Source: Lucinisca nassula
Lineage: Eukaryota; Mollusca; Bivalvia; Lucinida; Lucinidae
NCBI GenBank assembly: GCA_963580285.1
Contig: OY757019.1
Coordinates: forward strand, 64,252,587-64,316,586
Length of the DNA stretch: 64,000 nucleotides
Reading direction: 5' to 3'
Shown: positions 1 to 11,285 of the stretch, in pieces
Numbering within the stretch: position 1 is the stretch's first letter
How the letters are laid out: each line of letters opens with the position of its first letter
The notes under the pieces: model-generated
Told to the model about the DNA's origin: nothing
The model's database searches: none
Seen by the model: the letters and a program-made list of their open reading frames with translations, nothing else
Position numbers and translations under genes: made by a program

Positions 1-2
1 GT

Positions 3-540
3 GGCCATCACAAAGTAGTGATTCTATATTATTGGAAGGGGAGATAACTAAAAAACCATGGCACCCAGAGTTGCAGTTCTTGTGCATGACACACTGTCTC
101 GGCCTTATGAACAACTGTGCCAGGTATCATCAATATATCTCAAAGGGTATTGGAGTTATGGACATCACAAAGTAGTCATCATATTTTATTGGAAGGGGAG
201 ATAACCATGGCAACCAGAGTTGTGGTTCTTGTGCATGACTCGCTGTCTCAGCCTTGTACACAACTGTGCCAGGTACCAGCAATATATCTCAAAGGGTATT
301 GGAGTTATGGCCATCACAAAGTAGTCATCATATTTTATTAAAAGGGGTGATTACTAAAGAAATGGCATCCAGAGTTCTGGTTCTTGCACATGACACGCCG
401 TCTCAGCCTTGTGAACAATTGTGCCAAGAACCATCAATGAATCTCAAAGGGTATAGGAGTTATGGCCATCACAAGGTTGCGTCGACGGACGGACGCCAGG
501 CTGATCGCTATATCCCGCGAACCTATTCGGTCGGGGGATA
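3..540. repeat. ~150-bp tandem repeat, 3 copies plus tail
   Basis: Three units begin at about 3, 160 and 309, each opening with a GGCCATCAC-type start and closing with CAAAGGGTATTGGAGTTAT; a fourth unit starts at 464 and is cut after about 15 bases. Units are 149-157 bp and slightly diverged. From about 478 the sequence changes to a GACGGACGGACGCCAGGC segment that ends in GGTCGGGGGATAAAA, a terminal segment style I associate with dispersed molluscan repeats. Short open frames here follow the repeat and I do not regard them as genes. Confidence 0.8.
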
Positions 541-565
541 AAAAGCTACAGAAAGAAAAGAATAT

Positions 566-1602
566 ATGAGAGTTTATATGCAGAAACGAAGGCAAGACTC
601 TAACTTCAAAGGAAAAGACAAAGAGTATACACTAAACTCAATGCAGAGTGCAAGACAGGCTGAAGAATATCGAAAAGAGGATAAAGAATATTCAATAAAA
701 TCTAAGCAGAGTGCTAGACAATGTGAAAAATATCGAAAAAAGGATAAAGAATATACACTAAAATCAATGCAGAGTGATAGACAGTCTGAAGAACATCGAA
801 AAAAGGATAAAGAATATACACTAAAATCAGTGCAGAGTGCTAGACAGTCTGAAGAATATCGAAAAAAAAGGATAAAGAATATTCAATAAAATCTAAGACG
901 AGTGCTAGACAATCTGAAGAATATAAAAAAAAGGATAAAGAATACACTAAAATCAATGAAGAGTGCTAAACAGTCTGAAGAATATCGAAAAAAAAGGATA
1001 AAGAATATACACTAATATCAATGCAGAGTGCTAGACAGTCTGAAGAATATCGTAAAAAGGATAAAGAATATTCAATAAAATCTAAGCAGAGTGCTAGACA
1101 ATCTGAAGAATATCGAAAAAAAAGGATAAAGAATATACACTAAAATCAATGCAGAGTGCTAGACAGTCTGAAGAATATCGAGAGTGCTAGACAATCCGAA
1201 GAATGCCGGAAAAGAGACAAAGCTATGACAAAGGCATGTATGAGAAGGACTAGATTAAATGATGAATACAAAAAATGGGGAAGGGAAAAGAAACGAGAAT
1301 CTCGAGAATGCCTTGAATTAAAAAAAAAGATATTGCAATACAAAATCTATCAAAGAGGAAGGCGAGATCAGATCCATACAAATTAGAACAAGAAAGGGTC
1401 GCAAAACAACAGTAGAGACTAAATGAAAAAAAAAATAAAAACAAGAAAGCTGAAAACGTTATAGACAGTAAAAGAAAAGCTACCAAGCGTAAAGATCCAT
1501 CTTTTTCACAAGTTTAAAACACAAAGCGCAGAAAATGTGGTAGTGATATTGATGTTTGTATTGAAAAGTTTCACAAGAATATATCAGTTGGACCTGTCTA
1601 TA
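566..1602 (+). pseudogene. Helitron protein N-terminal repeat region
   Basis: The translation contains at least eight copies of a 21-residue, 63-bp charged repeat of the form SARQSEEYRKKDKEYTLKSMQ. The reading frame is lost and regained several times at runs of A (for example near 870-890 and 985-1000). After about 1240 it becomes a Lys/Arg-rich stretch and then FHKNISVGPVYI, which runs straight into the mariner insertion and continues after it as CSSCQQTW at 2,901. This charged repeat region at the N terminus is usual for Helitron proteins of molluscs and other invertebrates. Homopolymer slippage explains most breaks. Confidence 0.7.
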
Positions 1603-1604
1603 TA

Positions 1605-2898
1605 CGAGGGTAGGCTGAAAAGTTCTGAGCCTGACCAAGATCAAATGGTTTGTCCATGCTGAAAGTACCTTATTTTTCAACATAGTCTCCCTTCTTGCCC
1701 ACACACTTCCTCCAGCGATGCTGGAGTCCTTGGATCCCAGTGGTATAGAAGGTCTCATCTTGGTCCCTGAAAAACTCCTCCACAGCAGCTATCACCTCCT
1801 CGTCTGACCGATAATGCTGCCCAGCCAAGTGCTTTTTCAGGTTTGGAAACAAGAAATAACCTGATGGAGCTAGATCAGGTGAATACGGAGGGTGATCAAC
1901 AAGTGTGAAGCCACAGTCATGCACAGCAGCCATTGCGACAACCGATTTATGAGCAGGCGCATTGTCCTGATGGAAAAAGACCCATTTTGTCAATTTTCCG
2001 GGTCGTTTAGCCTTAGTTGCTTTTCGCAATTATTTTAGCAGATCTGCATAATACTCCCATTAATTGTTCTGCCCTTTTGAAGGTAATCTATGAATATTAT
2101 ACCCTTGGCATCCAAGAACACTGATGCCATCACCTTCCCTGCAGAGGAGACGACCTTTGCCTTCTTTGGAGGGGGTGAGCCAGGGTGCTTCCAATGCATG
2201 GATTGTCTTTTGGTCTCTGGCTCCAAGTGATGAACCCAACACTCATCCTGAGTGACAAAACGGTCAAGAAAACCATCTTGGTCTGCTTCAAAAATAGTCA
2301 AGTTGGCTTGTGACAGGTTCAGTCTGGTTAACTTTTAGTCAGGCGTCAAAAGCCGTGGCACCCATCTGGCGGAAACCTTCGACTTTCCTAATTCACTGTG
2401 AAGAATGTTGTCTACTCGTTCACTGGGGATGCCAACAGTGTTAGCTAACTGATTCACAGTTAAACGCCTGTCATCCATCACGACCCTGTTCACTTGGCTG
2501 ATGGTTTCCTCAGTTGTTGCCGTTGTGGGTCGTCCACACCGGTCATCATCTTCAAGGCTGTCCTTGTCCATCTTAAAATTTGCTGCCCACCTTTTCACGG
2601 TTGCATACGAAGGAGCATCATCCCCTAATGTAGCAACCATATCGGCATGAATGTCCTTAGGAGCTAACCCCTTTTTATGGAGGTACTTGATGACACCACG
2701 ATGCCAGATTTTGTCCATTTTCTCAAAAACGTGCTAGTATCAATTTTCAAAGTCTAGAATTTCTACGTTATTGTAGGTAAACTTGAACGCATTTGAGTCA
2801 AATCAAGTAATAAAGGTTTTGATTTAATGAATACAAAATTTCATGGCTGTTCGATGCCTGCTTCTTGGTCAGGCTCAGAACTTTTCAGCCTACCCTCG
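1605..2898 (-). mobile_element. mariner element with TIRs and TA target duplication
   Basis: The element is 1,294 bp. It is bounded by inverted repeats of about 35 bp: CGAGGGTAGGCTGAAAAGTT at the left and its complement at the right, continuing through the CTGAGCCTGACCAAG segment. TA dinucleotides at 1603-1604 and 2899-2900 are the target duplication. Removing the element with one TA restores an open reading frame of the host Helitron (VYI followed by CSSCQQTW), so the insertion is exact and younger than the Helitron. The transposase inside is on the minus strand and broken. Confidence 0.95.
1670..2718 (-). pseudogene. mariner transposase (broken)
   Basis: This would encode a cut-and-paste DNA transposase of the mariner DDD group. 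Starting at 2718, residues 1-127 carry the helix-turn-helix DNA-binding region. A TAA at 2337-2335 interrupts the frame, which then continues (2301-2035) with the first catalytic Asp in VTQDECWVHH. A one-base frameshift and another stop follow near 2035-2045. The last part (2029-1670) holds HQDNAPAH with the second Asp and then PPYSPDLAPSGYFLF. In mariner proteins the third catalytic Asp lies 34 residues after the second, at the position that is Gly in LAPSGY here. The copy is therefore inactive by stops, frameshift and probably loss of a catalytic residue. Confidence 0.9.
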
Positions 2899-2940
2899 TA
2901 TGTAGTAGTTGTCAACAGACATGGTTTGAAGAGACTGCAT

Positions 2941-3467
2941 CAAAGTAGAAGTAAAACAAAGATCAGGAATTGATACAATTAACTTACTCCACCCATAAAA
3001 GACACCAAAGGGAAAGAAATACAAACATTAAGCGACCAGACTATAATGGAAACCTAAACAAAGGAAGGCCATAAGGACAGTTACTTTCCCACAAAATGGC
3101 CATATGGCCATCCAAAACCAAAAGACACAAGTGATACACACAGTAAGTAACAAACAACAACATAAATAAATCGCCACAGTAGAGCCGCCTTGGAACGGTC
3201 AGTGGAAGATTTCCACTGGGGGGCTTAAATCGATTTTACGTGGCCACAATCCTCGCCCTTACTTCCGTCGCGATTTAGACAAATAATTTGTTCAGTCCGC
3301 ATGAAGGCCTCCTAACTCATCAGTGCAACATCTCCGTGAACACAAAAATCAAAGAACCACAGAGGTGAGACAACGGTGAGGACTCGACAGCAAGAAACCA
3401 CTGAAATGCTGGAGCAAAAGAAAACCAACAGTTAGACTCCGATGAGCCCGACCAGAGACAGAGCAAA
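2941..3467 (-). repeat. Penelope-linked dispersed repeat, copy 1
   Basis: About 525 bp, closely matching 9,551-10,069 and, for its first ~400 bp, 13,124-13,530, where it adjoins Penelope-like reverse transcriptase sequence on the minus strand. Shared landmarks are ACAAAGATCAGGAATTGATA, CCACTGGGGGGCTTAAATCG and ACTCATCAGTG. The minus strand contains CTGATGAG followed at a distance by GGACTGAAC, similar to a hammerhead ribozyme core (CTGATGA...GAAAC) but not canonical. I take it as a Penelope-like terminal repeat or truncated 3' end. It is inserted in the Helitron coding region: coding sequence stops near 2,940 and resumes near 3,470. Confidence 0.7.
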
Positions 3468-4420
3468 AAAAAAGCTAAAACTTTTATTTCTAAAGATAAG
3501 GAAAAGTACTTATTAGGGATGAAATCAGTCAATGAAGAAGAATGGATATGCTGTACATGCAAAGACAATATTAAGTGTGGCAAAGTTCCAAAATTGTCTA
3601 TTGGAAACGGAATGAAGTGGCCACCAAAACCAAAAGAATTGGAGCTATTTCAACTTGAGGAACGCCTTTTGCTATATGTTTACCGTTCATGCAGATGAGA
3701 GAACTATCTAGAGGTCGCCAGTTATCAGTAAAAGGAGATGTTGTTAATGTACATGTTGACATTCAAAAAGTTGTAAATGCTTTACGTAGACCGTTTGACG
3801 AAAATGTTACAGTTGCAGTGAAATTAAAGATGCCATTTAAGTCATATGTTTTCTCAGAAAATGTTCGACCATATCATGTGCTTTGTGCTTTGCATTGGCT
3901 AATGAGTGGTGGTGAATTGTACAAAAATGCAAATGTTGAAAGAGACCAGCAGTGGTTAAAGAGAATCACAGATCAGGATATTCCATGTAATCAGAACCAA
4001 GCTGAGGTTATACATAATTTTTTGAGGTGTGTACAAAAGAATGTTCAAAGTATGATATTGTTGATTTTGACGGTGTTGTTAATGAAATGTGTGACAATTG
4101 TCCAAACGATCAGTTAGAAGAACATGATGATATTTCAAATCATAACACACCTCATGTGGAAGAACTGTATGATTCAGATGCAGAAGAAATCGCACAAGAA
4201 AATGTGGGAAATATTGACACTCTATTGGATGATGCAGATCTTGAAAACAGAATCTCTACATTCACATTTGCTCCTGGAGAAGGTCAAAGGCCGCTCAGTA
4301 TATTTCAAGATAAAGATTCAGAATATTTTTGTTTTCCAACCATATTTTGTGGGCAGACGCGCATAGATAATGATGAAAGAAAATTGCCTGAACATTAAAG
4401 TGATATTGCTAAATGGGAAT
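3468..4420 (+). pseudogene. Helentron Cys-rich and DUF6570-like region
   Basis: The translation runs through a CxxC pair (EEWICCTCKDN, 3,540s), then NGMKWPPKPKELELFQLEER, MQMRELSRGRQLSVKGDVVN and VVNALRRPFDENVTVAVKLK, and on into a region ending near LHWLMSGGELYKNANV. This block is characteristic of the part of Helitron proteins just upstream of Rep. The frame changes near 3,680 and again near 4,040-4,090. The product would be part of the Rep-helicase polyprotein. Confidence 0.75.
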
Positions 4421-5230
4421 TGAGAAGCCAGGATAGGCCTGCTGCTAACAGTGTACCTAATATATTTTTAAACTGCAAAAAAATACAAATGAAGCAACTG
4501 AACGATAAAGCAAACCTTGCTGTTAGAAGGTGTCAAACGGGAACAAATAATGTTACTGCTGTATAAGCAAGAAACTCAGAGTGTATTGACAGTATTGTAA
4601 AAAATTATGAAGATTACTATTTGTTTAAACAGCTAAGAAATTCTCCAGCATATTTAGAATCTAGAAAAAAGATGTTTATGCTATGATTCGTCAGTTGGGT
4701 TTGCCAACTTGGTTTATGCCAATGTCCTCAGCTGATACAAGATGGATTGAGCTTTTGAAAATGTTCGCTACCTAAAATAAAAATTTCAACTACACTGATG
4801 ATGAAATGGAAAACTTGGCTTGGGAACAAAAGATAAAACTTATTCAATCGGATCCAGTCACTTGTTCTAGATATTTCGAGCATAGAGTTAAAGAATTCAT
4901 CAACACAATTCTAAAGAGTGAGCACGAACCTCTTGGAAAAGTTGTTGATTACTTTTTAGAGTGGAATTTGATTGTATGGGTACAGAATGCACCAAAATTC
5001 AATGTGGATTCGGATGTAGAGTTGGCTGCTTATGTGGATCAGTATTTAAATGTTCTATAGATAATCCACATTTTCGTCATTTAATAGAACTTCAAATTCA
5101 CAAACATTCTTGAACATGTAGAAAACGAGAAGATAAAATCTGTCGATTTGGTTATCCTTTGCCACCTCTTTCCAAAACTATGGTCTTACAGCCTCTAGAA
5201 ACTGAAAAAGACAAGTTTTATAAATTGTAC

Positions 5231-5308
5231 CAAGACTTACGTGTCTTTTATGGGTGGAGGAAGTTAATTGTATCAATTCCTGATCTTTGTTTTACTTCTA
5301 CTTTACAG
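5231..5308 (+). repeat. Short fragment of the Penelope-linked repeat inside Rep
   Basis: The segment from GTCTTTTATGGGTGGAGG to TACTTCTACTTTACAG is the reverse complement of the starting ~70 bp of the dispersed repeats at 2,941, 9,548 and 13,124. It lies between KLYQDLR and KTMNSKKDGY and adds 66 nt (22 codons) with no stop. It ends in a polypyrimidine-AG sequence resembling a 3' splice site. It is either a severely 5'-truncated insertion or a domesticated intron-like piece. Confidence 0.6.
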
Positions 5309-5643
5309 AAAACAATGAACAGTAAGAAAGATGGATATGATATGTCTTATGAGGAGTTTCTTACAAGTGTTGTCCGAATGAGTGAGGAAGAATATATTAA
5401 TGTATCAGAAGTTCTTTAAACTCTTCAAAAGTGTTTTTGAAAAGAAATCCAAGTGAGATCCCTGTAAATTTGTACAATGATAGTGTGTTAAAAGCTTGGA
5501 AGGCAAACATTGATATACAATTTGTGTTAGATCCATGTGCTTGTACAATGTATATAGTTTCATATATTAGTAAATCTCAAAGAGGGATGAGTAGTTAGTT
5601 GTATGCAGCAGCAAAAGAAGCGAGGAGTGGCAATATGGATCTC

Positions 5644-5761
5644 AAAAGACCAATTTAGGGGAAGGGTCGTAACTAATGTTGAGAGAACTTGTGACCCAAC
5701 CCCATTGCACACATATATATGCAATAGTTGCAATAAAATATGTTTATACAAAAGACCAATT
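5644..5761. mobile_element. 94-bp insertion with 12-bp target site duplication
   Basis: AAAAGACCAATT occurs at 5644-5655 and again at 5750-5761. The coding sequence on either side joins perfectly at this motif (the KRPI codons occur twice). The 94 bp between them contain TATATATGCAATAG and an AATAAAATATG stretch near the 3' end. A long target duplication and an AT-rich 3' end suggest LINE-mediated insertion of a short RNA copy. The inserted family is not identified. Confidence 0.75.
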
Positions 5762-6343
5762 AGACATATTGGAAATGTGTTTTCAAACATTGTAGAAGTA
5801 AGTGCACAAGAGGCAGTTTATTTGGTACTGCAGGTGCCATTGACTAAAAGTTCAAGGAGTGTTGTCTTCATAAATACGTCGCTTCCAACCCAGAGAGTAC
5901 AGTTACTGAAACCAAAGTCAGTACTTGATGAATTGCCGACAGACTCGACAGATATAACGTCTGGCAATGAAATTAAAAGATACTCGAAGCGTCCCAAACC
6001 ATTGGAAAAGTATTGCTTAGCCGATTATATGTCTGAGTTAGAAGTCATTTACCCGGATGGACATATTGATAGTAGAGATAAGTGGGAGCACGATTCTGAG
6101 AAAGATGCAAAAGTGTCAGATGAAGAATGCTTTGGTGATGGTGAAACTATTTTAACTTTAAAGAACGGCATAAAAATCAAACGATGTCGTAATTCTAAAA
6201 TAATAAGGTATGTGAGATTCAATCGCAAAACAGATGAAGAGAACTATTATAGAGAGAAACTTCTACTTTTCACCCATGGAGAAATGAAGAGACTGACTTA
6301 CTTAGAACTTTTAGAACATATAAAGAACACTATGAGTCTATGA

Positions 6344-7975
6344 AGCATGTGATAGGTCATAAATGTTCCACTTACGAACATTATGCTGAAGAGTTGGAAT
6401 TAGCAAGAGATTTAGGCAGAAATCGAATATGATGCATTCGATGATATTGATCCAAGTACACAAGTTGAAGGTGATGATGCTGAAATGGAACTCTGAAGAG
6501 TTTATATATTGTAATCCTGATAGAATTGAGCATAGAGACTATGATATAGGGACTGAAATTGGATGTTACGTTTCTGCACCTCAAATTGATGTGAATGACA
6601 ATTTTCTTTCAGATATTGATTACAGAAAGCTCCTGCAGTGTTTAAATAGCAAACAAAAACAGTTTTACTATCATGTGATTCACTGGATTAAAACAAAAGA
6701 TGCCCCCTTATATGTATTTCTTTCTGGTGGAGCTGGTGTTGGAAAAAGTCTAGTTATTCGAGCATTGTATCAGACTTTGTTTAGAATATTAAATCTGAAA
6801 GAAGGAGATGATGCGGATCACACAAGGGTTCTTCTGTGTGCATTTACAGGAAAAGCAGCGTCTGAATACCTTTAGATCAAAATACTGTGATTTGTCAGTT
6901 GTGATTATTGATGAAATTTAAATGGTTAGTAATTCTATGTTGAATTATATTGATCAGAGACTTCAAGCATTGAAAGGAACAAGAACGCCTTTTGGTGGTG
7001 TTAGCATTATTGCTGTTGGTGATCTTTATCAGTTGAAACCTGTGAGTGGTGATTGGATATTTAATGACATGAAACATGATGCAGCTGCTTTATCACGAAA
7101 TCTCTGGAAAGACTTATTTACCATGTTTGAGATAACAGAAATTATAAGACAGAAAGATGACCTTGAATTTGCAGAATTGTAAAACAGATTAAGGTCCGGT
7201 GCCTTGACTGCTGAAGACAAGACTAGGTATAAGCAGTGTGAAGTAACCAAAAAACGATATTGAGTATCAAAAAATGCGCCTCACCTCTTTGCAGAAAACA
7301 TGCATGTTTTTAATGATGAAATTATAAGAAATATGGCAACAGAAAAGGTTGAAATACCATGCATGGATACACATGTCTCACCTAAGTTATCTAAAGAAAA
7401 GATAGACTGTGTACTCAAGAACCTAAAGATTGTAACAGATTCAAACCAAACAGCAAATTTACATTGCTCCTTAACAGTTGTTGTTGACATGATTTATGAT
7501 TTAAAAATAAACATAAAAACAGAAGATGGACTAGCAAATGGAGCATCATGTGTAGTTAAGTTTATTGAGTATAAACTACAAACTACACGACGTCCAAGCA
7601 CAATTTGGGTCCAGTTTGATGACAAAAAGCAGGAATGGAAACAAGAATCAAATACAAAAACAGGGGACTGTATCATAGCAATATTGATGAAAATTGGACA
7701 GCATTTTTTTATGTCAACAGGTCATTTACTCACAACAGAAAGACCTTTCAGAGAGTTCAATTCCCTTTGCAACCTTCTGCAAGGCGTTCAGCACATAGAG
7801 CACAACGTAGTACCCCTGAAAGAGTTGTCATTGACTTATCACAACGAAAAACCCGCAAAGTTCCACATTTACACTATGTTGCACTCAGCAGGGTAAGGTC
7901 AATTGAAAAGCTTCAGATCTTTAACTTCAATGAGAAAGCATTACAAGTTGATGATCAGGTTAAGACAGAAATGCA
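6344..7975 (+). pseudogene. Helitron PIF1-like helicase region
   Basis: Walker A is seen in VFLSGGAGVGKSLVIRALYQ (about 6,716-6,775), followed by CAFTGKAASEYL, a DEI-type Walker B remnant near 6,910, AVGDLYQLKPVSG (7,014-7,050) and the C-terminal HYVALSRVRSIEKLQIFNFN (about 7,875-7,935). These are ordered motifs of superfamily 1B PIF1 helicases, which unwind DNA during Helitron rolling-circle transposition. The gene is broken by frameshifts near 6,424, 6,870, 7,260 and 7,670 and by a TAA at about 6,918. Confidence 0.85.
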
Positions 7976-8039
7976 GCGATTGCATGAAACAGCAGTGCTT
8001 CAGCTGTGTGATACATCTTTAGAATTGATAGATCCAGTT

Positions 8040-8800
8040 TCACATTTCAAAGTTGCTTTCAATAATTGTAGATCCTTGAATCTTCATTTTGATGATGTTA
8101 GACATGACAAAAATCTGTTGTCAACCCACATATTTGGATTAGCAGAAACACGACTACACCAGCCTGATAATGATAGTGATTAAGTAATAGAAGGCTATTG
8201 TTTGATAAGAAATGACCAAATTGGATACAATACACATTTCAGTACTGGTCATGAACAGACTCAATAAAACGAGTCTGCTATTTTCGTTTATTTTGTGTAT
8301 TCTTTGCTTCCAAGGGATCCAACTATTCAGAACTTATTGCAAAAGACATCCTTATGGATTAGCAGTTTATGCCAAAGATGATATCATTATAAAACAGAAC
8401 AGAAAGTATAGTTCAGATACATTAGAATTTATTATGATAACTGCCAGGCATGTCTCGATTGAAAGTCAGATTGTATTTTTGTATAAGTCACCTCAAATGT
8501 CAGACAGTAATCTTCTTTCTTGTCTGAACAAAGAACTTATTCCATATTTGACCCCCATCAAAGCCATTGATGATAATTGGAGATTTCAATATGTTTTGCT
8601 GAAACACAGCATTGTAAAGAAATTAAGTGATACGTTTTCATGCAAAATGCTTATAAATTAATGTACCACAGATCATATGACAACGCTTGATTTGATATTT
8701 TCTAATGTTGATTTTTCGTATTTTTATGGTGCAGTTGGAACATGTGAAACATACTGGTCAGATCACAAAATAGTCTGTTTGCACATGAAATCCACATAGT
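8040..8800 (+). pseudogene. C-terminal endonuclease/exonuclease/phosphatase-type domain
   Basis: After the helicase the frame continues into FKVAFNNCRSLNLHFDDVRH, then IFGLAETRLHQPDND (8,130-8,175), IVFLYKSPQMSDSNLLSCLN (8,470-8,530), TTLDLIFSN (8,680-8,705) and WSDHKIVCL (8,758-8,785). The E of the GLAETRL motif and the terminal SDH are characteristic of the EEP (AP endonuclease-like) fold. Such a domain fused behind a Helitron helicase marks Helentrons. The histidine-rich metal/phosphate motifs of the middle part are poorly preserved, with several frame breaks. Confidence 0.7.
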
Positions 8801-9091
8801 TGAAGACTTTTCACCTGCATAGTTTTAAAGGCTTAAAACCAGCCTCTCAAATTAAGGTTGTTTATTTTTTTTTTTTTTTTTTTGGTGGAGGGTGAAATTG
8901 CAACAGAGGAATCTATTGGTCAAATCTTAAGTACCACACTTTTTGCATAACAACTTGGAAATCATGTCAGGTGTTTTTATGCTACTTTTCAATGCACCCA
9001 CCCACCACATAAAATGCTGTATTTACCTTTTTAAAGGTAGTTGGTGGTTTTGCAAGATTTGGGTGGCCACCACTTACAGATATCAGGAAAT

Positions 9092-9533
9092 GAGCCGGCC
9101 CCCGCCCATAGAGGCTTGAAGAATTATATAGGCTGCATGATGCTTCCACGCAGAGCTGAATCCGGCACGCACACTAGTACTGGTAAACCGCTTAGAGGAT
9201 CTAAGCCTGTCCAGGAACCGCGGTGTATGGCGGACCGCCCATGCTAATAAACCCTATGGGTTTCATTGGGCGACAGGGCTTGCGATGTCATTTCATCTCA
9301 ATGTCGGGTAAAAGTCCCACAAAATTGGAAGCAACGTCTCCAAAATGACATTTAGTTAAAGTGTTGACGGGGACGTCCATGCTAATAAAACCTATTGGTT
9401 TCATTGGGCGACAGGGCTTGAGATGTCATTTCATCTCAATGTCGTGTAAAAGTCCCATAAAATTAGAAGCAACGTCTCCAAAATGACCTGTACAGTGTTG
9501 GCGGGGACGTTAAACCTCAAATCAAACAAAATC
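9092..9533 (+). repeat. SINE-like family D, copy with duplicated 3' half
   Basis: The copy starts with GGCCCCCGCCCATAGAGGCT and ends with TTAAACCTCAAATCAAACAA, like more than a dozen copies elsewhere in the window. The 3' half, from CCATGCTAATAAA to GACGGGGACG, occurs twice in tandem (about 9,238-9,373 and 9,375-9,515). No clear A/B boxes of a tRNA head are visible. Other copies have 10-14-bp target duplications, so the family moves by retroposition. Confidence 0.8.
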
Positions 9534-9547
9534 AGGAAATTAGCACC

Positions 9548-10069
9548 CCTGTAAAGTAGAAGTAAAACAAAGATCAGGAATTGATACAATTAACTTACTC
9601 CATCCATAAAGACACCAAAGGGAAAGAAATACAAACACCAAGCGACCAGACCATAATGGAAACCCAAACAAAGGAAGGCCATATGGACAGCCACTCTCCC
9701 ACAAAATGGCCATATGGCCATCCAAAATTAAAAGACACAAGTGATACACACAGCAAGCAACAAACAATAACACAAATAAATCGCCACAGAAGAGCCGCCC
9801 TGGAACGGTCAGTGGAAGATTTCCACCGGGGGGCTTAAATCGATTTTACGTGGCCACAATCCTCGCCCTTACTTCCGTCGCGATTTAGACAAATAATTTG
9901 TTCAGTCCGCATGAAGGCCTCCTAACTCATCAGTGCAACATCTCCGTGAACACAGAAATCAAAGAACCACAGAGGTGAGACAACGGTGAGGACTCGACAG
10001 CAAGAAACCACTGAAATGCTGGAGCAAAAGAAAACCAACTCCGATGAGCCCGACCAGAGACAGAGCATC
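9548..10069 (-). repeat. Penelope-linked dispersed repeat, copy 2
   Basis: Matches copy 1 (2,941-3,467) through essentially its full length, including the block with GATTTCCACCGGGGGGCTTA and the terminal GACCAGAGACAGAGCA. It directly follows the SINE-like copy. No coding content. Confidence 0.75.
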
Positions 10070-11285
10070 AGTCACCAACCAACATTATCTCTTTAATTTT
10101 CAATAAGCCTTTACGTTGGAGCCGTCATAGAATCTGAGGCCTGACCCACCGGCATGCAATTAAAGAGGGAAGCAAAGTTGCCAACCGTGATTGGGTTAAC
10201 TACCATGCATGCAGTCTGTCGTATAATATCCATGTTGTACCCAATCTTATATAGAGAAAAGTGGAGTTTACAGGGCTATCCTTTTTTTTTCTATACATAT
10301 TTTTCCATTTTCTCGCTCAAAACATAGACTGTGGGTACTCTAAGAACTGTCTCAGTGACGTGTTTCTCACAATGATCTATGTTTGAAGCAGAAATAAGAA
10401 AAATATGTACATTTTCATTTCAAAAATGGCATTTGTCTATCATGACTGAAAGCATTACATATATGGATGTATTATTCTAATGGAATACGTCCTCTTTTTC
10501 CATTCGGAAGTGAGAAATAGGATACCTTCGAAAAACCAATATGGAAAAATGATTTTCTACATACTTGCAAGATCAGGACTCGTATTGATGACCAAGAGAA
10601 TAAGGTGATGCATCTGCTTTCTATGCATAGAAATGACTCGCATTAGTTTTAGCTGTTCTTTATTTTGGGCACCTAAAGATACCCTTTTGGCACATATCAT
10701 GACATTCAATTCTACACATGTTTGTGTGTCTAAGTTTATGCCTTATTATAATTATGCCCACTGTAACAGAATTAATTCTTTGTGCGTTTAAGATAGATGT
10801 AACAACCAAGATGTTTTTGATATAAAGGTAACTTAATCTATAATATCAGCCTTATACATCAGTGTGACTGATATAGTCAAAGATATAGTCTGGGTAAGAC
10901 TAAGCAGACTTTGGTCTTTCTTTTTTGACATGGAAGCAGCTATTTCTGATCATTAGTGTTTCTTATGTAAATTTTGCCATACCATGCAATACTGTTGTTA
11001 ACCACTGTGTCGAAAGGAAATCATAGCTACAGTTATTGATTTCTTTGTCAAATTATGACTACATCATGAACAAAGACTAATTGCATGGATTCAAGAAGTC
11101 TTACTATTCAAAACTTATTTGTGTATACTCTACATCTTGCCCTTCAAGATTTCATCCTGAACAACTGGTTCAACTGATGTACAAGTATATTGACCACCCT
11201 GGATCTATGAAGACATTTATATCAATCTGATAAACAAACTTTCTGCACAGTTCTTTTTTTCTAAACATCACTAATGATTTTCTGG
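10070..11285. other. No gene seen; AT-rich unique-looking sequence
   Basis: No long open frame, RNA gene or clear repeat is visible. Around 10,315-10,400 there is a degenerate copy of a hairpin-forming sequence (ACATAGACTGTGGGTACTC ... GAAGCAGAAATAAGAAAAA) that recurs near 31,180, 46,090 and 52,650. Confidence 0.5.

Larger units (their letters stand above)
4421..6343 (+). pseudogene. Helitron Rep (rolling-circle endonuclease) region, HUH motif lost
   Basis: Recognisable Rep segments include LGLPTWFMPMSSADTRW (about 4,700), CSRYFEHRVKEFINTILKSE (4,860-4,920), YDMSYEEFLTSVVRMSEEEY (5,330-5,400) and the tyrosine-bearing MYIVSYISKSQRGMS (5,550-5,590). The catalytic HUH motif should lie between VVDYF and VWVQNAP at about 4,950-4,985, but the sequence passes almost directly from one to the other, so the histidines have been deleted. 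Stops occur at about 4,564, 4,772 and 5,058. A 66-bp repeat fragment lies at 5,231-5,308 and a 94-bp insert at 5,656-5,749. The last open stretch (5,750-6,343) is the acidic Rep-helicase linker. Confidence 0.8.
541..8830 (+). mobile_element. Degenerate Helentron-type Helitron
   Basis: One long decayed element can be followed on the plus strand. In order it has an N-terminal 21-aa repeat region (566-1240), a Cys-rich and DUF6570-like region (3,490-4,090), a Rep region (4,400-5,660), a PIF1-like helicase (6,600-7,960) and a C-terminal endonuclease/exonuclease/phosphatase-type domain (8,040-8,800). Rep plus helicase defines Helitrons; the C-terminal AP-type endonuclease is known from the Helentron/Helitron2 branch. 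Numerous stops and frameshifts make it non-autonomous. It is interrupted by a mariner, a Penelope-linked repeat and two short insertions. The exact ends were not located; the 5' limit is where the tandem repeat ends and the 3' limit is where coding similarity fades. Confidence 0.85.
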
